11,733 nucleotides of DNA, from positions 1 through 11,733 of the forward strand of contig JALXCE010000305.1 of NCBI GenBank assembly GCA_026991055.1. The letters are read 5' to 3'. The position numbers and the translations under genes were made by a program. Within the stretch, counting starts at the first letter, position 1. Each line of letters opens with the position of its first letter. A model generated the notes under the pieces. The model did no database searches and was not told the DNA's origin. It saw only the letters and a program-made list of their open reading frames with translations. Of the stretch, positions 1-7,765 are shown piece by piece. This stretch comes from Caldifarciminota bacterium (lineage in GTDB: Bacteria; Hydrothermota; Hydrothermia; B15-G9; WFZT01).

Positions 1-34
<34 letters not shown>

Positions 35-41
35 GTTCGGG

Positions 42-72
<31 letters not shown>

Positions 73-749
73 CGGGCAGGCGTCAGAGCCCATACATCCT
101 CTTTACGAGTTAGCGGACTCCTGTGTTTTTAGTAAACAGTCGCCAGGCCCTCTTCGCTGCGACCCCTTTCCGCTACTACCCGCGAGGGGGTTCACGTACT
201 CGGGGCACCCCTTCTCCCGAAGTTACGGGGCCAAGTTGCCGAGTTCCTTAACGGGGGATCACTCGCGCGCCTGAGCATCCTCTGCCCGCCTACCTGTGTC
301 GGTTTGCGGTACGGTCACCCTGGCTTCAACGTTAGCGAGGCTATTTCTCGGTGGCGTGGTCCGGGGTAGTTCGGGGTACTAATTTCCCCCTCCCCATCAC
401 CTCTCAGGGTTGGGCCCGAAGGCCCGCTCCTCCGGATTTGCCTGGAGGAGCCCCCTACAGGCTTAGACGCGGTAATCCAACACCGCGCTACCCCTTCCCT
501 TCCACGTCACCCCGCTAACTCCACCAGGGTGGCGCAGGAATATTAACCTGCTTCCCATCCCCTACGCCTTTCGGCCTCAGGTTAGGGGCCGGCTAACCCA
601 GAGCGGACGACCCTTGCTCTGGAAACCTTAGGCTTTCGGCGGGGAGGATTTCCACCTCCCTTATCGTTACTCATGCCTGGATTCTCACTTCCCGTCAGTC
701 CACAGCCCCTCGCGGGACTGCTTCAGCCCGACGGGAACGCTCCCCTACC

Positions 750-838
750 AAGACGTTTTCTCCGGCAGCCACTGGGTCCCGCGGAGCAAAGCTCAACGCG
801 GGGAATCCAGGGGCTGCGAGCCCGGTAGAAAACGCCTT
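750..838 (-). other. Expanded helix 45 of 23S rRNA (IVS-like insertion)
   Basis: Between the conserved rRNA segments GCTGCCGAAGCCGCGG and GGTAGGGGAGCG, E. coli has a short helix 45 of about 20 nt. Here it is 89 nt. The base is a perfect 12-bp stem (AAGGCGTTTTCT with AGAAAACGTCTT, one G-U pair). Further up, GCAGCC pairs with GGCTGC, CTGG with CCAG and CCCGCG with CGCGGG, topped by GAGC-TTT-GCTC. Helix 45 is one of the two sites (with H25) where intervening sequences occur in Salmonella and other bacteria; RNase III cuts them out there, leaving a fragmented but working 23S. Whether this long stem is cut or kept cannot be seen from DNA. Confidence 0.85.
780..799 (-). repeat. 20-nt hairpin repeat, copy in helix 45
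   Basis: In rRNA sense the copy reads GCGTTGAGCTTTGCTCCGCG. It is identical over 20 nt to the copy at 1460-1479 and forms the tip of the long helix 45 stem (GCG, UU bulge, GAGC-UUU-GCUC, CGC). The flanking bases differ between the copies, but each flank pairs with its own partner, so both are folded the same way. Confidence 0.9.
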
Positions 839-916
839 CCGCGGCTTCGGCAGCTGGCTTAAGCCCCGATAAATTTTAGGCGCGGGGGCACTCGGCTGGT
901 GAGCTATTACGCACTC

Positions 917-949
<33 letters not shown>

Positions 950-1453
950 AGCTGTCTTAGCGCCCCCACCTCCTTTCACACTTAGCCAGCATTCCGGGGC
1001 CTTAGCCGGCGGTCTGGGTTGTTCCCCTCTCGGCCATGGAGCTTATCCCCCACGGCCTGACTCCCGGGAAGCATGTCACGGTATTCGGAGTTTGGTTGGG
1101 TTCGGAGGGACTATGCCCCCCTAGCCCATCCAGTGCTCTACCCCCGTGACACTCATTCCCGAGGCTAGCCCTAGAGCTATTTCGGGGAGAACCAGCTATC
1201 TCCGGGTTCGATTAGCTTTTCACTCCTACCCACAGCTCATCCGAGGACTTTTCAACGTCCACCGGTTCGGGCCTCCACTGGGTGTTACCCCAGCTTCACC
1301 CTGGCCATGGGTAGATCACCCGGCTTCGGGTCTACCCCCACCGACTTAACGCCCTATTCAGACTCGGTTTCCCTACGGCTACGGTCCAGAGGACCTTAGC
1401 CTTGCCGGTGAGGGTAACTCCCAGGCTCATTAGGCAAAAGGCACGCCGTCAGG

Positions 1454-1487
1454 CCGCGACGCGGAGCAAAGCTCAACGCAATCGCGG
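1454..1487 (-). other. Expanded helix 25 of 23S rRNA
   Basis: This lies in the variable helix 25 position, between rRNA segments matching E. coli GUACAAGCAGUGGGAG and GUGACUGCGUACC. The hairpin is CCGCGA-(U)-UGCG, then UU, GAGC-UUU-GCUC, then CGCG-UCGCGG: a 34-nt element roughly twice the E. coli length. The tip is identical to that of the enlarged helix 45. Helix 25 is the other classic intervening-sequence site in bacterial 23S rRNA. This copy is short and may simply be an extended helix rather than an excised segment. Confidence 0.8.
1460..1479 (-). repeat. 20-nt hairpin repeat, copy in helix 25
   Basis: This is the second exact copy of the helix 45 tip sequence, placed at the tip of helix 25. 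Two unrelated variable helices of the same rRNA sharing 20 identical bases is unlikely by descent of the helices themselves. It suggests copying of a hairpin unit into both sites or gene conversion between them. Confidence 0.9.
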
Positions 1488-1556
1488 ACCCTCCGACTGA
1501 TTGTAGGCGCCTGGTTTCAGGTTCTATTTCACTCCCCACACTGGGGTGCTTTTCAC

Positions 1557-1589
<33 letters not shown>

Positions 1590-1900
1590 GCCAGGGAGTA
1601 TTTAGCCTTAGGTGGTGGTCCACCCAGATTCCCTCAGGGTTCCACGTGCCCCGAGGTACTCGGGAACATGTTCCAGGGAGGCTCACCCTTTTCGCCTACG
1701 GGGCTATCACCCTCTATGGCGCGGCTTTCCAGCCTGCTTCGGCTAAAGGTGAGCTTTGTAACTCCCCGGCCGGTCCGTGGCCCGGCCCGAACATGTCCCA
1801 CTACCCCGCCGTTGCAACGCCCACGGGCTTCGACACAACGACGGTTTAGGCTCTTCCCCTTTCGCTCGCCGCTACTCAGGGAATCGCGGTTGCTTTCTTT

Positions 1901-1935
<35 letters not shown>

Positions 1936-2142
1936 GTGGCCTCATTGGGGTATGGATTCCCCCAATGATGACAGGGGTTTACCCCTGCCGGGTTTCCCCA
2001 TTCGGGCATCCCGGGATCAAAGGCCGCTTGCGCCTCCCCCGGGCTTATCGCAGCTTGCCACGCCCTTCATCGCCTCCTGGCGCCAAGGCATCCACCAGAC
2101 GCCCTTAGTAACTTAACCACTTACCTGAACCAAACCCACTTC

Positions 2143-2156
2143 ATTTTCAAAGACCA
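2143..2156 (-). promoter_or_regulatory. boxA-like rRNA antitermination site
   Basis: On the minus strand the leader contains TGGTCTTTGAAAAT, close to the boxA consensus TGCTCTTT(A/G)A found in rRNA leaders and spacers, where NusB-S10 bind to make transcription resistant to termination. It lies about 25 nt upstream of the 23S 5' end and downstream of the promoter, the expected order. No boxB was recognised. The match is by eye only. Confidence 0.65.
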
Positions 2157-2195
2157 GAATGCTTCCTTACCTTATCCTTTTGTTAAGGCTCTATT

Positions 2196-2224
2196 AATAT
2201 ATCCCCGCCACTGTATATTGTCAA
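2196..2224 (-). promoter_or_regulatory. Sigma-70-type promoter for the 23S rRNA gene
   Basis: Minus strand: -35 TTGACA (2219-2224, perfect consensus), a 17-nt spacer and -10 TATATT (2196-2201, 5 of 6). Upstream of -35 the AT-rich run around 2229-2250 resembles an UP element, common at rRNA promoters. The predicted start is near 2189, giving a leader of about 70 nt that carries the boxA-like site. It starts only about 48 nt after the tnaA stop codon and I see no clear intrinsic terminator between, so some read-through from tnaA is possible. Confidence 0.8.
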
Positions 2225-2271
2225 CCCTCTTATACAATCAAATTTTATCCCCTGTTTACAACTGAATTTCC

Positions 2272-3630
2272 TCAATCCACTGGCTTTAATCTCGCAAGAA
2301 AATGCCTCAAATACGGAGGTTCATAAACTATCTCAAGCCCCTTTATATGCGCCTTTTCGTCCCTCAATTTCCTCATAACCTCGATAACATAATCCATGTG
2401 TGACCTCGTGTATACTCTCCTCGGGATGGCAAACCTTACAAATTCGTGCTCAACCTCCTTATCCTTGCCAAACATCAGTGATCCGATCTCAACGGCCCTT
2501 ATCCCCCCTTCTAAATACAAAGCTACCACAAGGGCCTGGGCAGGGAAGTTCCCCTTTTTGATATGTGGCAAAAACCGCGATGCCTCCACATAAACCGCAT
2601 GTCCACCCGTCGGCCACATAACAGGAATTCCCGCTTTTTTAAACCCTTCGCCAAGGTATCTTACCTGTCCTACCCTGTACTCGAGATAGCTTTCGTCAAG
2701 AGATTCCATTAATCCCACAGCAATAGCCTCAAGGTCTCGCCCGGCAAGACCACCCTACGTCGGGAATCCTTCCCACAGAATAAGCATCTCCTTAAACTTC
2801 AGTGCAAGTCCTTCATCATCTGTCGCAATGTACCCACCAATATTCACAAGCCCATCCTTTTTGGCACTCATGGTCACAATATCCGCGTAAGAAAGTGTTT
2901 CCCTCACAATTTCAGGTATGGATTTTTCCTCGAAGCCGGGCTCGTATTTTTTAACAAAATAACTATTCTCAGACACCCTGCATGCATCGATATGAAGGAG
3001 TACCCCGTACTTTTTTGCAAGCTCGTGCACTTTTTTGATATTTCCTATGGAAACAGGCTGCCCTCCCTGTGTATTGTTGGTCACCGTCATCGTAATGAGC
3101 TTAACCCTATCACCTCTGGCTTTTAAAATTTCCTCTAACTTCTCAAGGTCAATGTCACCCTTAAACATTTCATCGGAAAATATATCCTTTGCCTTTGGTG
3201 ATGGCAGGTCTATTACCTCTGCACCCTGAAACTGGAAATTGGCCCGCGTTGTGTCAAAGAAGGTATTCGAAACTGCAATAAGTCCATCCTGACCACTAAA
3301 TAAAACATGCGCGATTATCTTCTCAGCAGCTCTCCCCTGATGAGTTGGTATCACGTGTTTCTTGCCCGTGTATTTTCTAACCGCCTCCTCAAATCGTTCA
3401 AAACTCGATGCCCCGGCGTAGGATTCATCCCCCAGCATGAGAGCTGCCCACTGAAACTGACTCATGCTCCCTGTCCCCGAATCAGTCAAAAGGTCGACTG
3501 TTACATACTTCGACTTGATGTTAAAAACATTATAACCCGCCTCCTCCAGAATCCTTTTTCTTTCCTCCTTTGTTGTCAGATAAATGGGTTCAACCGACTT
3601 AATCTTAAAAGGCTCAAAGGGATAATCCAT
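2272..3630 (-). pseudogene. tnaA: Tryptophanase with an in-frame TAG at codon 292
   Basis: This is a PLP-dependent beta-eliminating lyase of the tryptophanase/tyrosine phenol-lyase family; tryptophanase splits tryptophan into indole, pyruvate and ammonia. The full frame is 452 codons plus a TGA stop, the usual family length. Visible marks are the DLLTDSGTG stretch near residue 47, PTHQGR near 95, AGGQPVS-like GGQPVS near 189, the SAKKDG PLP-lysine site (K258 likely) and IPRRVYT (R404 region). Three substrate positions match tryptophanase rather than tyrosine phenol-lyase: D126 in FFDTT, I382 in AVEIGS and H443 in LRHF. Codon 292 (2755-2757) is TAG, where the family has tyrosine in PT-Y-GGL; both sides are in the same frame and well conserved, so this is a nonsense change, not a frameshift. 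The start has a very strong AGGAGGTGA site, 33 nt after pyrD. It could be a recent pseudogene, a read-through gene or a sequence error. A separate product from the GTG at 2718 is not supported by a ribosome site. Confidence 0.88.
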
Positions 3631-3663
3631 AAGTCACCTCCTTTTGCGAATTATCCAAAGCAC

Positions 3664-4572
3664 TTAATTAAGAATGCCGATAATTTCGCCTATGGAATGA
3701 AAACCTTCTTTATCAAGGTATTCATTAAGCCCGTCGATTATCTTGAAAGGTATTCGGGGATCAACAAAATTTGCCGTCCCTATCTGGACAGCCCTGGCAC
3801 CAACAAAAAGAAACTGGAGTGCAGCATCGAGAGAATCAATTCCACCAATGGCAATGACAGGCACATCCACGGTTTGAACAAGTTTCCAGACAATGTAAAG
3901 GGCAACAGGCCTTATGGCAGGGCCAGAAAGTCCGCCAAATTTTCTGCTTATTGAAAATCTCTTCTCCCTCACATTGACGTGCATACCGAGCAATGTGTTA
4001 ATGGCACTGATGGCATCAGCTCCCCCGTTAATAGCAGCCTTTGCCTCTTCCTCGATATCCACAAAATTTGGAGTTATCTTCACCCACAATGGTTTTCGCG
4101 TTTTCTTCCGAACCCCACTGACAAGCTGCTCGAGCATTCCGGGATTTCGGCCAAACTCCATTCCACCCTTTTCAACATTGGGGCAGGAAACATTGAGCTC
4201 AATGGCATCAATCCCTTCTGTATCATCGGCAATTTCCACAGCCTCGAGGTATTCTGCCTCTGTATCCCCTGAAATGTTGGCAATTACTCTGACGCCCAAT
4301 TCTTTAAGCTCTGGCAGTTTGGTTTTCACAAACTCCCTGATACCTACATTTTCAAGTCCAATGGAGTTAATGAGTCCACATGGGGTCTCAATCAGCCTTT
4401 GAGGTGGATTCCCCACTTTAGGTTTGATGGTTAATCCTTTAGAAACAATGCCTCCGAGCTTTTCTACAGGAAGCGAATCCTTCAGCTCGGTCCCATATCC
4501 AAAGGTGCCTGATGCTGTAAGCACAGGGTTTTTAAATTTAACTCCAGCTATTTCTACGGAAAGGTCAGCCAA
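3664..4572 (-). CDS. pyrD: Dihydroorotate dehydrogenase, class 1B catalytic subunit
   Basis: This enzyme oxidises dihydroorotate to orotate in pyrimidine synthesis, with FMN as bound cofactor, in the cytosol. It has 302 residues, normal for class 1. Family marks are the N-terminal KFKNPVLTASGTFGYG (13-27), SKG near 44, the NVSCPN segment with the catalytic Cys130 (class 1 uses Cys as base), VKITPN near 164, GGLSGPAI near 213, GGI near 243 and GARAVQIGTA near 258. The start is a TTG that overlaps the end of the MBL gene by 8 bases (ATTGGCTGA), with a GGAG stretch about 12 nt ahead; no ATG fits the family N-terminus. Class 1B enzymes normally pair with the PyrK iron-sulfur/FAD subunit to use NAD, and pyrK is often adjacent. 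It is not in this window, so it must lie elsewhere or another electron acceptor is used. Confidence 0.95.
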   Translation of the reverse strand: MADLSVEIAGVKFKNPVLTASGTFGYGTELKDSLPVEKLGGIVSKGLTIKPKVGNPPQRLIETPCGLINSIGLENVGIREFVKTKLPELKELGVRVIANISGDTEAEYLEAVEIADDTEGIDAIELNVSCPNVEKGGMEFGRNPGMLEQLVSGVRKKTRKPLWVKITPNFVDIEEEAKAAINGGADAISAINTLLGMHVNVREKRFSISRKFGGLSGPAIRPVALYIVWKLVQTVDVPVIAIGGIDSLDAALQFLFVGARAVQIGTANFVDPRIPFKIIDGLNEYLDKEGFHSIGEIIGILN

Positions 4573-5407
4573 TTTGAATCACTTCTCCCGCTCTCGTGGG
4601 CTTTGTTTTATCAGGGTATCTTTTGTAGAGCTCGGCAAAGGGGACGAGCCCCGTGCAGTGAGAGAGTCGAAATTCCTCCACCTCGTATTCTTCGAGTTTT
4701 CTAAATAGTTCATGAAGTTTTTCGGGTGGGTATCCCGAGAGATGGGTACCGCCGATAACAAGTCTAATCCTCCCTTCTCCAGTAATCCTGATAGCATAAT
4801 CAATGGTGTTGAGTAACCCAGAATGGCAGCATCCCACTACAATAACAAGTCCCTCATCCGTTTTAACGAAAAGAGAAGCGTCGTCAGGGATAATATCCTC
4901 CATCATGAAGCCATCCACCTCAACCCTGAAACGTGGAGAGCGGCCTTCAAAGCCGAGGTCACGGGGAATTTCACCGGAGAACCAGACATCTTCGAAGATC
5001 TCAACAGGCTCCGTGGTAAATCGGAAATCGGCCCCAAGACCTTCAAGATACTGTTTTGACCAGTACATGCCGATGTAGCGGAGATTACCATCAGGGTCGA
5101 GGGCAAATCGGTTGGAGAAGATTTCAGGGTGTGCGAAAATGGGGAGGGCGGGGTGGCGGAGCTTTAAAAGCTCCGCCACCCCGCCCGTATGATCATAATG
5201 TCCATGACTTATTACCCCAACATCAATCTCGTCCGCACTCACACCGATCTGGGAAAAGTTAAATCTGAAAACCTCCGGTGTCTTCCCGAAATCAAAGATT
5301 ATCCTCTTGCCATTATGCTCTACAAGGGCAGAAAATCCATGCTCTGCCCTGAAATTTCCACCAAAAACATAATTATCTGTGATTACTCTGATGGTGGTGA
5401 TGCTCAT
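4565..5407 (-). CDS. MBL-fold metallohydrolase (COG1237-like)
   Basis: This is a metallo-beta-lactamase-fold protein of 280 residues. Visible metal ligands are the HGHYDH motif at 68-73, a GCCHSG motif (H195), GGTHL (H222) and SHCTG (H250). The order and the VGCCHSGLLNTIDYA context resemble the COG1237 group, often annotated as dihydropterin-related phosphate synthase or simply metal-dependent hydrolase; the substrate is unknown. I choose the ATG at 5407 (MSITTIRVITDN, where family similarity begins) over a TTG at 5443. The gene then overlaps the PIN-TRAM gene by 35 bases and pyrD by 8, so translation is probably coupled. No signal peptide is seen, so it is cytosolic. A perfect 41-nt palindrome codes for residues 74-88, directly after the metal motif. 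Confidence 0.9.
   Translation of the reverse strand: MSITTIRVITDNYVFGGNFRAEHGFSALVEHNGKRIIFDFGKTPEVFRFNFSQIGVSADEIDVGVISHGHYDHTGGVAELLKLRHPALPIFAHPEIFSNRFALDPDGNLRYIGMYWSKQYLEGLGADFRFTTEPVEIFEDVWFSGEIPRDLGFEGRSPRFRVEVDGFMMEDIIPDDASLFVKTDEGLVIVVGCCHSGLLNTIDYAIRITGEGRIRLVIGGTHLSGYPPEKLHELFRKLEEYEVEEFRLSHCTGLVPFAELYKRYPDKTKPTRAGEVIQIG
5146..5186. repeat. Perfect 41-nt GC-rich palindrome inside the MBL gene
   Basis: The left arm 5146-5165 (GGGCGGGGTGGCGGAGCTTT) is the exact reverse complement of the right arm 5167-5186, with one central base at 5166. The stretch is much GC-richer than its surroundings. It lies in frame and codes TGGVAELLKLRHPAL, which fits the family pattern HTGG...LL, so the protein is not obviously disturbed. 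In mRNA it would form a strong hairpin. No T-run follows on the coding strand, so it does not look like an intrinsic terminator. Confidence 0.95.
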
Positions 5408-6413
5408 TGTTTTTCTTTTGCAGAACTCTCTTCGGTTTTGCAAAAATCATCCTTCCAGCATCCGTTTGCAAAACCGAAATCACGGAGCATTCAAGCTCCT
5501 CGCCAATATAATCCACTCCGTTCTCTACCACAACCATGGTGCCATCCTCAAGATAACCGATACCCTGGTCTTCCTCTTTACCCTGTTTTAGAACTTTGAC
5601 ATGAATTATATCACCAGGCACCAGGATAGGCTTAAGCTCCTTCGAGAGCTCGTTGATATTCAGCACCCGAACGCCCTCTATATCAGCCAATTTTTTGAGG
5701 TTGTAGTCAATTGTCAGTATCTTTGCCTTCTTTCTCTTGGCAAGCTCAATAAGCTTGTGGTCAACCTCTTTGACCCTCGGCACGTCTTCAGATGAAATAA
5801 TCAGGTGAAAATCTGGAAGCTGCTGCAATTCCTTCAAAACATCAAGCCCTCTTCTCCCTTTGGTCCTCTTTGCATGATCCTTAGCATCGGCAATGTGCTG
5901 GAGTTCACGAAGGACAAACTTCGGAACAATCACCTCTCCCTCAAGGAACCCTGTTTTGGCAATGCCAAGGATGCGGCCATCAATTATCACGCTTGTGTCA
6001 ACAATTTTTGGCGGGACACGTCCCTTCGAGTATCCCTTTTTGTGATAAAAGATGTCTAAAAACTTAAGCTCATCTTTTTTGTGATAGGCAAAACTGCCAA
6101 AGAGATAAAGTATCAGGATGTTAAAAAGAATGTAAACATAAGGCTTGACGCTTGCAAGGATATCAATTTTTGTTACAAAGAAAGCCAGCAGGTTGGCCGT
6201 GACTAAAGCCACTGTAATACCTGCAAAAAGAGCAAGTACATCTCTTGACCTTTTTCTAACAATAAAATATTCGAGTCCCAGCAGTGCAGCTGCTGTGACA
6301 AGGCCTCCTATCAAGCCAACGAGCAAGCCATATCCAAGCCTGATTATTATCTCTGAAACAAGCACCGTGAATATAACAAAAAACAGCAATCTAATCGTCG
6401 TCAACCAACGCAT
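5373..6413 (-). CDS. Membrane-anchored PIN-TRAM domain protein (YacL type)
   Basis: The protein has 346 residues. The N-terminal part has four hydrophobic segments (about 7-25, 28-50, 58-82, 90-110). A PIN nuclease domain (about 135-250) shows the acidic residues D139 in IVDTS, E170, D218 and D236 in TIDYN. A TRAM domain (about 262-328) should bind RNA. This is the architecture of Bacillus YacL and its relatives, thought to act as membrane-tethered ribonucleases; the target is not known. The ATG start overlaps the end of radA by 13 bases and has a clear AGGAGG site (6424-6429). The short tail carries four histidines in a row (EHHHHQSNHR); it is coded by bases shared with the start of the MBL gene and is probably a by-product of that overlap. 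In Firmicutes yacL also sits near radA, so the adjacency supports the call. Confidence 0.93.
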   Translation of the reverse strand: MRWLTTIRLLFFVIFTVLVSEIIIRLGYGLLVGLIGGLVTAAALLGLEYFIVRKRSRDVLALFAGITVALVTANLLAFFVTKIDILASVKPYVYILFNILILYLFGSFAYHKKDELKFLDIFYHKKGYSKGRVPPKIVDTSVIIDGRILGIAKTGFLEGEVIVPKFVLRELQHIADAKDHAKRTKGRRGLDVLKELQQLPDFHLIISSEDVPRVKEVDHKLIELAKRKKAKILTIDYNLKKLADIEGVRVLNINELSKELKPILVPGDIIHVKVLKQGKEEDQGIGYLEDGTMVVVENGVDYIGEELECSVISVLQTDAGRMIFAKPKRVLQKKNNEHHHHQSNHR

Positions 6414-7765
6414 AGTTGAATCGCCTCCTCTATATTTTTTACTTTTACTATTTCCAATTTGCTTCCCTGTAGCTTATGAGCGGTCACAGGAATATACGCC
6501 TTTTCAAAGCCAAGGCGTTCGGCTTCATTGATCCTTCTATCAATGCCCTTTACGTGTCTGATCTCACCTCCCAGTCCAATTTCTCCAATAAAAATTGTTT
6601 TTGGTGGCAGTGGGACTCTGCGGAAGGCAGAAACAATGGACATCGCAATTCCCAGGTCGCCACCACTCTCCGTTATTTTCAGCCCTCCTGTTATGTTAAC
6701 AAAAATATCGGAATTTCTCAAGGAGTAGCCCGTTATTATTTCGAGAACCGCAAGAATCATGGAAAGTCTGCGGGGGTCAAATCCCGTTGTATTTCGCTGA
6801 GGGACGCCAAAGGTGGACGGTGCGACAAGCGCCTGGACCTCCACGAGAAGGGGACGCACACCTTCAAGTAGCGCTATGACTGCCACGCCTATCCTTTTTT
6901 CATCTGAATGTGTAAGAAAGTGAGAGCTCGGATTGGTTACTTCGACAAGGCCATTTTCCTCCATCTCGAAAACACCAATCTCGTTGGTGGAGCCGAAGCG
7001 GTTTTTTACACTCCTCAGGATTCTAAGCCCCATCTGCCTTTCACCTTCAAGGTAAATTACGGCATCTACCATATGCTCGAGCGTACGCGGACCGGCGAGA
7101 GAGCCATCTTTTGTCACATGCCCCACGAGGAATGTTGCAATATTCCGGGATTTTGCAAGCCTCATAAATTCTGCCGCGCACTCCCTCACCTGAGAAACAG
7201 AGCCAGGGGCAGAAGTTAAATCAGGATGATAAACAGTTTGAATGGAATCCACGAAAAGGATATCTGGTGAAACCTCCTCAATCTGCTGGATTATGGTCTT
7301 CATCTCCGATTCAGCAAGCACGTATATATTATCGCTTTCCACGCCCAATCTTTTTGCACGATCTCCTACCTGCTCAAGTGATTCCTCAGCTGTGACATAT
7401 AGTATCTTCTTCCCACTTTGAGCAAGTTTCCCTGCTATCTGAAGCAGGAGTGTGGATTTTCCGATTCCCGGGTCACCTCCAATGAGAATCAAAGAGCCTG
7501 GAACAATACCTCCACCGAGCACCCGGTCTACTTCACCGATGCCCACAGGGATTCTCTCCCTTCTGATGGACATTACCTCTGATAGTTTCTTTAGCTCAAC
7601 ACCACTCTTTTCAACAAGCCATCCTTTCTTACTGTCTTCAACTGGCACTTCGACAAATGAGTTCCATGCTCCACAGTTTGGGCATTTACCGAGCCATTTA
7701 GGGCTTTCATACCCGCAGTTGGAGCACACGAATTTTGTCTTTTTAGAAGATTTTGATCTGGACAT
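6401..7765 (-). CDS. radA: DNA repair protein RadA (Sms)
   Basis: RadA is a RecA-like, DnaB-type ATPase that extends recombination intermediates and helps repair. The 454 residues match the usual length. Domains in order: an N-terminal C4 zinc finger (C14, C17, C28, C31), Walker A GDPGIGKS (97-104), Walker B around FVDS (171-174), the RadA-specific KNRFG motif (254-258) and a C-terminal Lon-protease-like domain (about 290-454). The ATG start overlaps the 3' end of the MlaD-like gene by 23 bases and fits the family N-terminus just ahead of the zinc finger; the ribosome site is weak (GAAGAAG), so coupling is likely. All key motifs are intact. Confidence 0.98.
   Translation of the reverse strand: MSRSKSSKKTKFVCSNCGYESPKWLGKCPNCGAWNSFVEVPVEDSKKGWLVEKSGVELKKLSEVMSIRRERIPVGIGEVDRVLGGGIVPGSLILIGGDPGIGKSTLLLQIAGKLAQSGKKILYVTAEESLEQVGDRAKRLGVESDNIYVLAESEMKTIIQQIEEVSPDILFVDSIQTVYHPDLTSAPGSVSQVRECAAEFMRLAKSRNIATFLVGHVTKDGSLAGPRTLEHMVDAVIYLEGERQMGLRILRSVKNRFGSTNEIGVFEMEENGLVEVTNPSSHFLTHSDEKRIGVAVIALLEGVRPLLVEVQALVAPSTFGVPQRNTTGFDPRRLSMILAVLEIITGYSLRNSDIFVNITGGLKITESGGDLGIAMSIVSAFRRVPLPPKTIFIGEIGLGGEIRHVKGIDRRINEAERLGFEKAYIPVTAHKLQGSKLEIVKVKNIEEAIQLCVG

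Noticed and set aside
2119..2271. tRNA gene or 16S 3' end in the spacer before 23S
   Set aside because: No cloverleaf, no CCA-type end and no anti-Shine-Dalgarno 16S tail is visible; only promoter-like and boxA-like sequence.
2718..2757. Frameshift as the cause of the split tryptophanase
   Set aside because: Reading through shows the same frame on both sides (EGFPT-stop-GGLAGRD), so the lesion is a nonsense codon, not an indel.
2755..2757. Genome-wide reassignment of TAG (or pyrrolysine)
   Set aside because: TAG is the natural stop at the expected C-terminus of rplM, tal and htrA, and the family residue here is tyrosine.
3307..3954. Open frame of 215 codons on the plus strand across the pyrD-tnaA junction
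   Set aside because: It is antisense to two well-supported genes and shows no recognisable motif or ribosome site.
5146..5186. Intrinsic terminator within the MBL gene
   Set aside because: No T-run after the stem on the coding strand, and the operon continues downstream.
5408..5443. Upstream TTG start for the MBL gene
   Set aside because: The 12 extra residues lack family similarity and the downstream ATG fits the usual N-terminus; the TTG would only lengthen the overlap with the PIN-TRAM gene.
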